Assembly: GCA_015492435.1 (NCBI GenBank)
Contig: WGFB01000061.1
Coordinates: 1 to 47,048 of the forward strand
DNA from: Gammaproteobacteria bacterium
Lineage (GTDB): Bacteria > Pseudomonadota > Gammaproteobacteria > SZUA-140
Length of the DNA: 47,048 nt
Reading direction: 5' to 3'
A program made the translations under genes and the position numbers. The notes beneath the pieces are model-generated. The model searched no databases. It saw only the letters and a list, made by a program, of their open reading frames with translations, and had not been told where the DNA came from. Shown here piece after piece: positions 38,143 through 46,664 of the stretch. Numbering within the stretch: position 1 is the first letter of the stretch; every line of letters starts with the position of its first letter.

Positions 38143-38658
38143 ATGAGCAGTGTTTCAGATTCCACCAGACTGGAAATCAGCAGCGACACCCAGGCAGACT
38201 CGAGCCAGTATCTGACATTCCTGCTCGGAGGAGAGGAATACGGCGTCGATATTCTACGTGTCCAGGAAATCAAGGGATGGGACAACGTCACCCAGATTCC
38301 CAACACGCCCGACTATATCAAGGGCGTAATCAATCTGCGCGGCGCAATCGTTCCCATCATCGACCTCCGCCAGCGCTTCAATCTGGAGAACACACAATAT
38401 GGCCCCACGACGGTCGTCATCGTGCTCAAGGTAAGAAACAATGAAAAGGAGCGCACTGTCGGAATCGTAGTGGATGCGGTATCCGACGTCTACAACATCG
38501 CGGGTGACGACATGAAGCCGCCACCCGACTTCGGCGACATCGATGTGGAGTTCGTCAATGGCCTCGCGACCATAGACGATAAAATGGTGATCACACTCAA
38601 TATCGACGAGTTATTGAACACGCCCGCCATCGCCGAGAGCGCCATGACCACCCATTGA
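38143..38658 (+). CDS. cheW: CheW, receptor-kinase coupling protein
   Basis: The 171-residue CheW links the receptor to CheA: QYLTFLLGGEEYGVDILRVQ, EIKGWDNVTQIPNTPDYIKG, VINLRGAIVPIIDLRQRFNL, and the second half DAVSDVYNIAGDDMKPPPDF. A short N-terminal Ser-rich segment precedes the domain. The ribosome binding site ACAGGAG is good. Downstream, 253 bases (38659-38911) separate it from the receptor gene; they hold a possible sigma54 promoter and no convincing gene (a 67-codon frame, 38655-38858, looks like chance). Confidence 0.95.
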   Translation: MSSVSDSTRLEISSDTQADSSQYLTFLLGGEEYGVDILRVQEIKGWDNVTQIPNTPDYIKGVINLRGAIVPIIDLRQRFNLENTQYGPTTVVIVLKVRNNEKERTVGIVVDAVSDVYNIAGDDMKPPPDFGDIDVEFVNGLATIDDKMVITLNIDELLNTPAIAESAMTTH

Positions 38659-38846
38659 CCATGGCTGACAGGAATAACATCATGAAGAAATCCGGCGCGC
38701 ACGACTCTGTACGGACTGCACCCATGCAGGCCAGGGCATGCAAAGTGACAAGACGCGTACATATGCATAAGACTTGCGTGCGTGAAAGAACCATGCCCGC
38801 CACCTCGGACAAGGAGATACTGACTCACCTGCTTTCCGGGCTGGCC

Positions 38847-38861
38847 TGGCATGGATAACGC
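38847..38861 (+). promoter_or_regulatory. Possible sigma54 promoter for the receptor gene
   Basis: TGGCATGGATAACGC keeps TGGCA and the GG-N10-GC spacing, followed by A, but the -12 lacks TT. It would start transcription about 40 bases before the receptor gene. Confidence 0.4.
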
Positions 38862-38911
38862 ATGAAACGGTATTTTCATCCATCAACACTGCATCAACAA
38901 AGGGCATCGAG

Positions 38912-41767
38912 ATGAACACTGCAGAACACAATCAAGCTCCTGGAGAGAACCTGAACATCACACTGATCGAAGAATCCTTCGCCGCCCTGGTGCCACATGC
39001 CGATGACCTGGCACGCAGGTTCTATGAGGAGCTGTTCGACCGCCACCCGGAAGTCAAGCCCCTTTTCGAGAACATCTCACTGCCCCAGCAAAGAAAGAAA
39101 CTGGTGGTTGCCTTGTCCGCCGTGGTGGGCCACATCCGGGAACCCGAAAATCTCAAGAAAATACTGATCGACCTTGGCGCCAAGCACCAGGACTACGGGG
39201 CGGAGCCCGGACACTATCAGGCCGTGGCGGAAACCCTGCTGGATGTAATGGAAGAGTTCGCCGGGAATGCCTGGACCCAGGAAGTCCATGACAACTGGAG
39301 CGAGGCCCTGAACATGGTCGCGTCCACAATGCTATCAGGTTACAAGAGGAGGAAAACGATGAACACCGCGCAAGCCAAGAAATCCCCATCCAGAAAGAGA
39401 AACTCACGGAATCTTCCGGTCACGGACAACCTGGACGTGCTCAAGGATATCATGGAACACGCGCCCATCAATATCATGATCGCGGACGCCGATGAAAATG
39501 TCGTTTTCGTCAACAAGCAGGCCAGGGAGATTCTGACTGAAGTGGAGGACGAGCTTGCCAAGTATATCCCCGGTTTCCGGGTTGACGAGGTCATTGGAGG
39601 GAGCATCCACCGCTACCATAAGGATCCCGAAAAGATCAAACAGGTTCTGGCAAGCCTGCGCCCCGGCGAGTCGCGGGAAGGCAGGATCACACCCGGACAC
39701 TTCGTGTTCGAACATGAAACCCGCGTGCTGACGGACAGCGAAGGCAACCGCGTGGGATACGTCGTGCAGTGGAATGATGTCACCGAGCAGCGCGCCAAGG
39801 AAGAAGAGGCCTTCAGGCTGCAGCGCGCCATCGATGGCGCCCAGACCGCCATGATGACCATAGACCGCGATCTCGTCATCACCTATGTCAATGAAGAAAC
39901 GAAAAAACTGCTCACCCACCATGCCGAGGCCCTGCGGGCCATCTATCCCGGCTTTGATCCCGGCAAGGTCGTGGGCAGTTGCATCGACATGTTTCACAAG
40001 AATCCTTCGCATCAGCGCAATCTGCTGGACAATCCAGGCAACCTGCCCTATGAAACCGACATCCAGGTCGGGCCGCTGTGTTTCCATATCCGCGTCTCGG
40101 CCATGCACGATCTGGACGGCAATTATATCGGCAACACCCTGGAATGGGCGGACGTGACGGAACAGCGCGTCAAGGAGATCGAGGTATCCCGCCTCCAGTC
40201 CGCCATCGAGGGGGCGCAATCCAATATCATGTTGTGCGACGAAAACCTGAACATCACCTATGTGAATCCGTCCGTCGTCAAGATGCTGGCCGGCCGCCAG
40301 GAAGAACTGCGCAAGGTCTGGCCATCCCTGGATGTCAACAACCTGGTCGGGCAAAACATCGATCAGTTCCACAAGAATCCCGCCCATCAGCGCGCATTAC
40401 TCAAGGACCCTGCCCGAATGCCTGCTACCGCAGAAATCAAGGTGGGCGACCTGGAGTTCCGGGTCAACGCCACCATGGTCACGGGGCCCAATGGTGAGTA
40501 CATGGGCAACATGGTGGAATGGCAGGACATCACCGAGCAGAAGGATGCCGAGCGCCAGATCGAGAACCTGGTGGCGGCCGCCAGCATGGGCGACCTCTCC
40601 CAGCGCCTCGACACCGCCCACTACAATGGCTTCATGAAAAACCTCGGCAACGGCATCAACCAGATGCTCAATACCGTCGTGGAGCCCATCAAGGAGGGCA
40701 CCCGCGTCATGAAGGCCCTGTCCGAGGGCAAGCTGACGGAAACCATGGAAGGGGAATTCCAGGGCGAGTTCTCCGTGCTGTGCGAATCCATCAACAGCTC
40801 CATCACCAACCTGCGCCAGATGGTGGGCGAAATCAGGAATTCCGCCGGCTCCATCAACTCCAGCGCCAGCGAAATCGCCCAGGGCAACACGGACCTGAGC
40901 CAGCGCACGGAAGAACAGGCCTCCTCGCTGCAACAAACCGCATCGAGCATGGAAGAACTGACCGGCACGGTCAAGCAGAATGCCGACAATGCCAACCAGG
41001 CCAACCAACTCGCCGCCGGGGCGCGCGAGCAGGCTGAGCGCGGCGGAGAAGTGGTGGGACGCGCGGTCGAGGCCATGGCCGAGATCAACAGCAGCAGCAA
41101 GAAGATTGCCGACATCATCAGCGTGATCGACGAGATTGCGTTCCAGACCAACCTGCTCGCCCTCAACGCCGCCGTCGAGGCAGCCAGGGCGGGCGAGCAG
41201 GGCCGCGGATTCGCCGTCGTTGCCGGTGAGGTGCGCAACCTGGCCCAACGCAGCGCCGGCGCCGCCAAGGAGATCAAGCAATTGATCAACGACAGCGTGG
41301 AGAAAGTGAACGAGGGCACCCATCTGGTCGATGAGTCCGGAGAGACCCTGGGCGAGATTGTCAACGCCGTGAAAAAGGTGAGCGACATCATTGCCGAGAT
41401 CGCCGCGGCCAGCCAGGAGCAGTCCTCGGGCATAGACCAGGTGAATCAGGCCGTCATGCAAATGGATGAGGTGACCCAGCAGAACGCGGCCCTTGTTGAA
41501 GAGGCGGCAGCCGCCAGCGAATCCATGAGCGAGCAGGCCCGCAACCTCACCCAGATGATGGAGTTCTTCGATGTGGGCGGTACGACAGGATCGGACCAGG
41601 AGCCGTCGTCTTCCCCCATGGGTCACAGGCCAGGCCGCATGGAGAACACACATGAAAGTGCAATGGCTTCAGCCGCCCCAGCGCCCCGCCCTGCCCCTTC
41701 ACGCCAGAGCGCGGGCGGCGGCGGAATGAGCCAGGCGGGCGACCAGGACGAATGGGAAGAATTCTGA
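38912..41767 (+). CDS. Soluble globin-PAS-PAS-PAS chemoreceptor, Aer2-like
   Basis: The 951-residue receptor has no transmembrane segment. Residues about 13-142 form a flavohemoglobin/Vitreoscilla-type globin: [20 protein letters not shown] (Tyr38 B10, Phe52 CD1) and [14 protein letters not shown] (proximal His92). PAS1 (178-292), PAS2 (302-417) and PAS3 (427-542) each keep a His in an (F/Y)HK(N/D)P motif (H236, H362, H487) and a Trp before the DxTEQ end (W287, W412, W537), as in the heme PAS of Pseudomonas Aer2. HAMP-like helices (about 546-640) and the signalling domain ([20 protein letters not shown]) follow. It ends in EWEEF, like the CheR2-binding tail of Aer2. Oxygen or another gas is the likely ligand. 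A strong internal ribosome binding site precedes Met150. Confidence 0.92.
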   Translation: MNTAEHNQAPGENLNITLIEESFAALVPHADDLARRFYEELFDRHPEVKPLFENISLPQQRKKLVVALSAVVGHIREPENLKKILIDLGAKHQDYGAEPGHYQAVAETLLDVMEEFAGNAWTQEVHDNWSEALNMVASTMLSGYKRRKTMNTAQAKKSPSRKRNSRNLPVTDNLDVLKDIMEHAPINIMIADADENVVFVNKQAREILTEVEDELAKYIPGFRVDEVIGGSIHRYHKDPEKIKQVLASLRPGESREGRITPGHFVFEHETRVLTDSEGNRVGYVVQWNDVTEQRAKEEEAFRLQRAIDGAQTAMMTIDRDLVITYVNEETKKLLTHHAEALRAIYPGFDPGKVVGSCIDMFHKNPSHQRNLLDNPGNLPYETDIQVGPLCFHIRVSAMHDLDGNYIGNTLEWADVTEQRVKEIEVSRLQSAIEGAQSNIMLCDENLNITYVNPSVVKMLAGRQEELRKVWPSLDVNNLVGQNIDQFHKNPAHQRALLKDPARMPATAEIKVGDLEFRVNATMVTGPNGEYMGNMVEWQDITEQKDAERQIENLVAAASMGDLSQRLDTAHYNGFMKNLGNGINQMLNTVVEPIKEGTRVMKALSEGKLTETMEGEFQGEFSVLCESINSSITNLRQMVGEIRNSAGSINSSASEIAQGNTDLSQRTEEQASSLQQTASSMEELTGTVKQNADNANQANQLAAGAREQAERGGEVVGRAVEAMAEINSSSKKIADIISVIDEIAFQTNLLALNAAVEAARAGEQGRGFAVVAGEVRNLAQRSAGAAKEIKQLINDSVEKVNEGTHLVDESGETLGEIVNAVKKVSDIIAEIAAASQEQSSGIDQVNQAVMQMDEVTQQNAALVEEAAAASESMSEQARNLTQMMEFFDVGGTTGSDQEPSSSPMGHRPGRMENTHESAMASAAPAPRPAPSRQSAGGGGMSQAGDQDEWEEF
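39347..39361 (+). promoter_or_regulatory. Internal ribosome binding site and ATG at the globin/PAS junction
   Basis: AGGAGG (39347-39352) stands six bases before an in-frame ATG (39359) encoding Met150 of the receptor. The peptide then reads [11 protein letters not shown], echoing the true N-terminus MNTAEHNQ. Starting here would give an 802-residue Aer2-like receptor without the globin. Confidence 0.6.
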
Positions 41768-41795
41768 TCATTCGAAAAGGGAGGGAAACCGGCCC

Positions 41796-42629
41796 ATGGC
41801 GATCCGTCGTGACTTCGAGTTCTCAGACAGGGACTTCATCCGCATCCGCGACCTGGTCAAGCAGCATGCCGGCATCACGCTGACCGAGGCCAAGAAGGAT
41901 ATGGTGTACAGCCGCCTCTCGCGGCGGCTGCGCCATCTTGGCATCACCAGCTTCAGCGAATACTGCCGCCTGGTGGAAGATGAAGCCTCCGGAGAATTGG
42001 TTAACTTCACCAACTCCATCACCACGAACCTCACCGCCTTTTTCCGTGAGCAGCATCACTTCGACTATCTGGCCAATACCCTGCTGCCGCGCCTGCGCAA
42101 GGAGAAAGCGGGTTCACGGAGGCTTCGCATCTGGTCCGCGGGTTGTTCCACCGGAGAAGAGCCCTATTCTCTTGCCATGACGGTGCTGGAGAACCTGCCG
42201 GCCCATGAGCACTGGGATGTCAAGATACTGGCCACGGATCTGGACTCCAACGTCCTGGAGACCGCGCAACGGGGAATCTACACCATGGACCGGATCAAAG
42301 GCATCTCGAATCAGCGCCTCAAGCGCTGGTTTCTCAAGGGAAGGCACAACAAGGATGCGGTGCGCGTCAATCCAGAATTGCAGGAGCTGATTTCCTTCAG
42401 GCAGCTCAATCTTCTGCGCCCATGGCCATTCCGCGGCCCCTTTGATTTCATTTTCTGCAGAAACGTCGTGATCTACTTCGACAAGCCCACGCAGAAGATC
42501 CTGTTCGAGCGCTACGCGGACATGCTGGAGTTGAATTCGCATCTGTTCATCGGGCATTCGGAGTCCCTGTTCAAGGTCACCGACCGCTTCAAGCTCATCG
42601 GGCAAACCATCTACATCAGAACCCGGTAA
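41796..42629 (+). CDS. cheR2: CheR, receptor methyltransferase of the second che cluster
   Basis: The 277-residue CheR has the helical N-terminal domain (RIRDLVKQHAGITLTEAKKD), the SAM-binding motif IWSAGCSTGEEPYSLAMTVL, KILATDLDSNVLETAQRGIY and DFIFCRNVVIYFDKPTQKIL. It differs clearly from the other CheR of the window (31379-32227) and is closer to the enteric type in the SAGCSTGEEPYSLAM motif. Being next to a receptor with a WEEF tail, it is the likely tail-binding methyltransferase, as CheR2 is for Aer2 in Pseudomonas. That pairing is inference. It starts 28 bases after the receptor stop. Confidence 0.95.
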   Translation: MAIRRDFEFSDRDFIRIRDLVKQHAGITLTEAKKDMVYSRLSRRLRHLGITSFSEYCRLVEDEASGELVNFTNSITTNLTAFFREQHHFDYLANTLLPRLRKEKAGSRRLRIWSAGCSTGEEPYSLAMTVLENLPAHEHWDVKILATDLDSNVLETAQRGIYTMDRIKGISNQRLKRWFLKGRHNKDAVRVNPELQELISFRQLNLLRPWPFRGPFDFIFCRNVVIYFDKPTQKILFERYADMLELNSHLFIGHSESLFKVTDRFKLIGQTIYIRTR

Positions 42630-42640
42630 GGATGCCGATC

Positions 42641-43291
42641 ATGCTGACCCAGAGATCCCCGGACACCCCGATCTGCAATGCCCCCCCCGTGGCCCTGCCC
42701 GGGTTCGGCCATATCAAGCGCTACTGGGACAAGCAGACCCAGCTCTATACGGCCAAAATTCTGCCCGGTCAATTCTATGTGACGCGCAACCATGAGGCCA
42801 TCACCACCGTGCTGGGCTCCTGCATCTCTGCCTGCATAAGGGATCCCGTCAAGGGAATCGGCGGCATGAATCACTTCATGCTCCCGGACGAGGGCGGAAA
42901 ATCCTTCGATGACATCAGTCTCAGTGACGCGGCACGCTACGGCAACTACGCCATGGAAATGCTCATCAACGAAATCCTGAAGAACGGAGGGGAGCGCCGT
43001 AACCTGGAAGCCAAGGTCTTCGGAGGCGGGAAAATCATCAAGAACATGACCAATATCGGAGAGCGCAACATTCAGTTTGCCATGCACTATCTCAACATGG
43101 AGAACATAGAGGTTATTGCATCCGACGTGGGAAGCCATCACCCGCGCAAGGTCCAGTATATCCCTTCCACGGGCAAGGCGCGGGTCATGAAGCTGCGCTC
43201 ACTGCACAACGACACCATTATCAAGCGTGAAACCAGCTTCATGAAGGATATCTCCCAGAAGCCGGTCCAGGGTGAAGTCGATCTTTTCTAA
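42641..43291 (+). CDS. cheD: CheD, receptor glutamine deamidase
   Basis: CheD deamidates receptor glutamines. The catalytic Cys is in [14 protein letters not shown] and the His in [10 protein letters not shown]; Thr/Asn-rich helices follow with [20 protein letters not shown] and the C-terminal [10 protein letters not shown]. The start at 42641 is preferred because AAGGA lies eight bases upstream; an ATG at 42632 is almost in the ribosome binding site. The 216-residue protein follows cheR2 by 11 bases and precedes cheB, as in Pseudomonas cluster II. Confidence 0.93.
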   Translation: MLTQRSPDTPICNAPPVALPGFGHIKRYWDKQTQLYTAKILPGQFYVTRNHEAITTVLGSCISACIRDPVKGIGGMNHFMLPDEGGKSFDDISLSDAARYGNYAMEMLINEILKNGGERRNLEAKVFGGGKIIKNMTNIGERNIQFAMHYLNMENIEVIASDVGSHHPRKVQYIPSTGKARVMKLRSLHNDTIIKRETSFMKDISQKPVQGEVDLF

Positions 43292-43305
43292 AGAGTGGCA
43301 GAATA

Positions 43306-44388
43306 ATGAACAAGAAGATCAAGGTGCTGATCGTCGACGATTCCGCGCTGATCAGGCAGGTGCTCAAGGAAATACTGGAATCAGACAAAGACATCGAGGT
43401 CGTCGCCACGGCGCAGGACCCATACAGGGCCCGCGACAAAATCAAGGAATTGCACCCCGATGTGCTGACGCTGGATGTGGAGATGCCGCGCATGGATGGC
43501 ATCACCTTTCTCGGCAATCTCATGCGCCTGCATCCCATGCCTGTCGTCATGATCTCCTCCCTCACGGAGAAAGGCGCCGATGTCACCCTGCAGGCGCTGG
43601 AACTGGGCGCCGTGGATTTCGTATCGAAACCCAAGCTGGACATCACCCACGGCCTGGCCGAGTACCAGGAGGAAATCATCGCCAAGGTAAAGGCGGCCGC
43701 GTGCGCCAGGGTCCGCACTTCCCTGGAGCGCGGTGGCACCATTAAATCAGCCCCTCCCAAGTACAGCGCGGATGCTGTGCTCAAGAAGGCCAACCCGGGA
43801 GCGCGCTTCAGAACCACCGACAAGATCATCGCCATCGGCGCATCCACGGGCGGCACAGAGGCCATCAAGGATGTTCTGATCAACATGCCGGCCGACGCAC
43901 CCGGCATCGTCATCTCGCAGCACATCCCCGAGGCATTCAGCGCCCCTTTCGCGGCACGCATGAACAACGCCTCCGCCATGACGGTGTGCGAGGCCAGCGA
44001 TGGACAGCAGATCCTCCCGGGGCATGTGTATATCGCGCCGGGCAGCCACCATCTCCTGGTCAGGCGCGACGGCGCGCGGTATGTGTGTCAACTGAACGAC
44101 GGCCCCCCCGTCAACCGCCACCGTCCCTCGGTCGATGTCATGTTCCGGTCCGTGGCCCAGAATGCCGGTAACAACGCCATTGGCGTGATCCTCACAGGGA
44201 TGGGAAACGATGGCGCCCAGGGCCTCAAGGAAATGCATGAATGCGGAGCCCCCACCATCGCGCAGGATGAAAACACCAGCGTGGTGTGGGGCATGCCTGG
44301 CGAGGCAGTCAAGGCCGGAGGAGTAGACACCATACTCCCCCTCGATGCCATTGCCGGAAAAATCCTGTCCTATGCCAGGCAGGCCTGA
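43306..44388 (+). CDS. cheB: CheB, receptor methylesterase response regulator
   Basis: The 360-residue CheB has a receiver domain (acidic pair at 11-12, phospho-acceptor D57 in [13 protein letters not shown]109 in VSKP) and, after a linker, the methylesterase domain with the catalytic triad S180 ([10 protein letters not shown]), H206 ([18 protein letters not shown]) and D298 ([12 protein letters not shown]). It closes the che operon and reverses CheR2 methylation of the receptor. The next gene on the strand is a flagellin with its own sigma28-type promoter. Confidence 0.96.
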   Translation: MNKKIKVLIVDDSALIRQVLKEILESDKDIEVVATAQDPYRARDKIKELHPDVLTLDVEMPRMDGITFLGNLMRLHPMPVVMISSLTEKGADVTLQALELGAVDFVSKPKLDITHGLAEYQEEIIAKVKAAACARVRTSLERGGTIKSAPPKYSADAVLKKANPGARFRTTDKIIAIGASTGGTEAIKDVLINMPADAPGIVISQHIPEAFSAPFAARMNNASAMTVCEASDGQQILPGHVYIAPGSHHLLVRRDGARYVCQLNDGPPVNRHRPSVDVMFRSVAQNAGNNAIGVILTGMGNDGAQGLKEMHECGAPTIAQDENTSVVWGMPGEAVKAGGVDTILPLDAIAGKILSYARQA

Positions 44389-44397
44389 CACCCTTGC

Positions 44398-44424
44398 TAA
44401 AGAAAAATCCAGGAATGACGATAT
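44398..44424 (+). promoter_or_regulatory. Sigma28 (FliA) promoter for the flagellinolysin gene
   Basis: TAAAGAAA, 11 bases, then GACGATAT: six of eight in each element, compared with TAAAGTTT-N11-GCCGATAA. It begins ten bases after the cheB stop and implies a leader of about 80 bases before the ATG at 44515. Confidence 0.65.
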
Positions 44425-44449
44425 CTGCTGACAGGAGATAGAGGACATG

Positions 44450-44483
44450 ACCGTTCTTGGCTCAAGAGGAGGCCATGAACGGT
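44450..44483 (+). promoter_or_regulatory. Leader hairpin with GGA-bearing loop upstream of the second flagellin
   Basis: ACCGTTCTTGGC pairs with GCCATGAACGGT (11 pairs, one T-T mismatch) around the loop TCAAGAGGAG. The leader also has GGA in ACAGGAG and GAGGAC. GGA in a hairpin loop is the CsrA/RsmA binding pattern. A T-run comes only 13 bases later, so an intrinsic terminator is less likely. A mini-ORF of 18 codons (44447-44503) overlaps the hairpin. Confidence 0.45.
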
Positions 44484-44514
44484 TTCGAATAGCACTTTTT
44501 TAAGATAATACGGC

Positions 44515-46266
44515 ATGTTGTCCATTAACAGCAACATACCTTCCCTGAACGCCATACGCGCTCAGGCCCAGAATCAGTCGCAGCTTTCTGTTTCGCTGCA
44601 GCGGCTGTCTTCCGGCCTGCGCATCAATTCCGCCAAGGATGATGCCGCGGGACTGGCCATTTCCTCGCGCATGGAAACCCAGATCCGCGGAATGAATCAG
44701 GCCCGGCGCAATATCAACGACGGCATTTCCATGCTACAAACCAGTGAAGGCGCGCTGGGCAAGATGGCGGATATCATCCAGCGCGGCCGGGAGCTGGCCA
44801 TACAGGCTGCGAATGCCACGGTTTCAGAGAGTGACCGCGCGGATCTGCAACTGGAAATCACACAACTCCTGGATGAAATCAACCGCATCTCCACCACCAC
44901 GGAGTTTAACTCTGTCAAGTTGTTCGATGGTGGGAGCGATACGGTTACCTACGACCCGAACGATACGGGGTTGACTCCAGAACAGGCACAATTGGTCGCT
45001 TATCTGAAGAAATCGTGGCTGGAACAAAGCGAGGCCATGGTCCAGAAATATTTTGGCATCACCGCGGATGGCGCGGGACTTCAGATCAGTTTCGTGGAAG
45101 GCGAGAGTTATCTTGCGGCCGTCAGCTTCACCGGCTATGACGCGCAAGGCAAGGCCGTCAATCTTACACTTAATATCGACCTAAACGATTTCCTTCCCAC
45201 AGAGTGGCCCAATGGTGGTCCAAGCTTCGTTTCCGATGACCGCATAATCCTGCATGAGATCACTCATGCCGTGATGATGCGCTCCACCAATTTCAAGGAC
45301 CTGCCACTGTGGTTCATAGAAGGCTCCGCCGAATTCATGCAGGGTGCGGATGCGCGCCTGTATGCCGATCTATCCAACACGACCGGGAACACCACCGCGG
45401 AAAAAGTACAGACCCTGATGAACGGCTATCTCACCAACGATGGCAGCGTGCAGCAGTATTCCGCGGGTTATGCCGCGGTTCGCTATCTGCAACAGGCTCT
45501 TATTGACGCCGGTGGCACCGGCATCGAGGAAATCTTTAATTACCTCGCAACCAACCCCGGCTCGACCCTGGACCAGGCCATCGCCCAGATGAAAACGAAC
45601 TATTCCGGACTGGCCTTCAGCAACCTGGCGGAACTGGAGGGTATCTTCGATGTGGGAGAGGCGGGAAATACCTATATCGCAAATCTGTTTGACAGCGGAT
45701 CACTGCAAAATAACGACACCGGCGCGATTGGGGGACCGGACGCCGACAATGGCTCGCGTGACACCACTCCCGATGGCGTGGTGCCCGACATCAGCAATCC
45801 GACAGACGATCCCCTGACTTACTTCGACGAAACTTTTCCCTCCACGTCGGCGCGGGCTATCCTGCTTTCCACCACCAAGAACCTGCAATTCCAGGTTGGC
45901 AGCAATGCCGGTGAAAGCGTTCAGATCGATCTCGTCGGCATCAATGCGGGCAACCTGGGCATCTCGGATATCGATCTGGTCAATAACGCCCAACTGGCCA
46001 TCGACAAGTTCGACGTAGCCCTGACCGCGATCAACTCAGAACGCGCCAGACAGGGCGCCTTGCAGAACCGCCTGGAATATGCGGCCAGCAATATTGAAAT
46101 CAGCGCTGAAAGTACCACCGCCAGCCGCTCACGCATTCTCGATACCGATTTTGCCCAGGAAACCGCCTCCCTGACACGCACGAACATACTGATGCAGGCC
46201 AGTACGGCCGTGATCGCCCAGGCCAACAGCCTGCCCAATATCGTACTGCGTCTTCTGAACGCCTGA
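44515..46266 (+). CDS. Flagellinolysin: flagellin with metallopeptidase insert
   Basis: The 583-residue protein is a flagellin at both ends: MLSINSNIPSLNAIRAQAQN and [20 protein letters not shown] (D0/D1, residues 1-140), and RQGALQNRLEYAASNIEISA, DTDFAQETASLTRTNILMQA (440-583). The central part (about 145-400) is not a normal variable domain: it has HEITH at 247-251 and WFIEGSAEF with E269, 18 residues further, as in M9 collagenase-type gluzincins, plus YSAGYAAVRYLQQ. This is the layout of flagellinolysins, proteolytic filament subunits described from Clostridium and other genera. The gene has its own sigma28 promoter and lies apart from the main fliC. It could make filaments degrade proteins outside the cell. 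Peptidase activity is inferred from motifs. Confidence 0.9.
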   Translation: MLSINSNIPSLNAIRAQAQNQSQLSVSLQRLSSGLRINSAKDDAAGLAISSRMETQIRGMNQARRNINDGISMLQTSEGALGKMADIIQRGRELAIQAANATVSESDRADLQLEITQLLDEINRISTTTEFNSVKLFDGGSDTVTYDPNDTGLTPEQAQLVAYLKKSWLEQSEAMVQKYFGITADGAGLQISFVEGESYLAAVSFTGYDAQGKAVNLTLNIDLNDFLPTEWPNGGPSFVSDDRIILHEITHAVMMRSTNFKDLPLWFIEGSAEFMQGADARLYADLSNTTGNTTAEKVQTLMNGYLTNDGSVQQYSAGYAAVRYLQQALIDAGGTGIEEIFNYLATNPGSTLDQAIAQMKTNYSGLAFSNLAELEGIFDVGEAGNTYIANLFDSGSLQNNDTGAIGGPDADNGSRDTTPDGVVPDISNPTDDPLTYFDETFPSTSARAILLSTTKNLQFQVGSNAGESVQIDLVGINAGNLGISDIDLVNNAQLAIDKFDVALTAINSERARQGALQNRLEYAASNIEISAESTTASRSRILDTDFAQETASLTRTNILMQASTAVIAQANSLPNIVLRLLNA

Positions 46267-46274
46267 TCACCGCC

Positions 46275-46293
46275 GGCTGCAATTCACGCAGCC
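46275..46293 (+). terminator. Weak intrinsic terminator after the flagellinolysin gene
   Basis: GGCTGC, a seven-base loop, GCAGCC, then TCTCCCTTG, beginning nine bases after the stop. The tail is pyrimidine-rich but has few T, so termination may rely on the following structured element. Confidence 0.4.
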
Positions 46294-46342
46294 TCTCCCT
46301 TGTCCGCCACTGTATCGGCACCGATGGCGCCAGCCCAGAACA

Positions 46343-46561
46343 TTATCAACCCGGCAACAATATATATCATGTTCAGCGCTTCAGGCCCGTGCGGGCCTGA
46401 AGCGCCTAACGATTTGATTTGAAAAGACAGGCCGTCGCGTGCCGGCCCACGGACGGCGTTGGCGTTGCTTGCCGTAGAATGACTACGGTGGCGCAACGCC
46501 GCCTTGCCGTGAACCGGCACGCGGCGGCTGAACACGATATATATTGTTGCCGGGTTGATAA
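46343..46561. mobile_element. MITE-like structured element with 35-bp terminal inverted repeats
   Basis: The ends (46343-46377 and 46527-46561) are inverted copies matching at 34 of 35 positions, starting TTATCAACCCGGCAAC. Inside are a 14-bp perfect hairpin (46376-46405, GCGCTTCAGGCCCG arms) and a long imperfect hairpin (46431-46527) with the apex CCGTAG/CTACGG and base CGCGTGCCGG/CCGGCACGCG. No transposase fits in 219 bp. A TA at each edge would be compatible with a TA target duplication. The element could fold as a large cruciform in DNA or RNA. Confidence 0.72.
46376..46405. repeat. 14-bp perfect inverted repeat (hairpin) within the element
   Basis: Arms GCGCTTCAGGCCCG (46376-46389) and its exact complement (46392-46405) are separated by two bases. 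In RNA this would be a very stable stem and could stop transcription in either direction; no U-run follows. Confidence 0.8.
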
Positions 46562-46664
46562 CTCAACACATTGAAAACCCGTGAGATTCCTCATGCCGCC
46601 ATGTTCCTTCCGGAATTCACGTTAAAGAAATTACTGACTCCTGACGATAGCTGTTTCTGACAGA

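Noticed and set aside
38655-38858. 67-codon frame between cheW and the receptor gene
   Set aside because: It overlaps the cheW stop, has unusual Arg/Met/His composition and no family. An internal ATG at 38682 has a moderate ribosome binding site, so a small gene is not fully excluded, but support is too weak to call.
46284-46535. 83-codon minus-strand frame with a hydrophobic C-terminus
   Set aside because: Most of it lies within the inverted-repeat element and its translation follows from the hairpins; no ribosome binding site of note.
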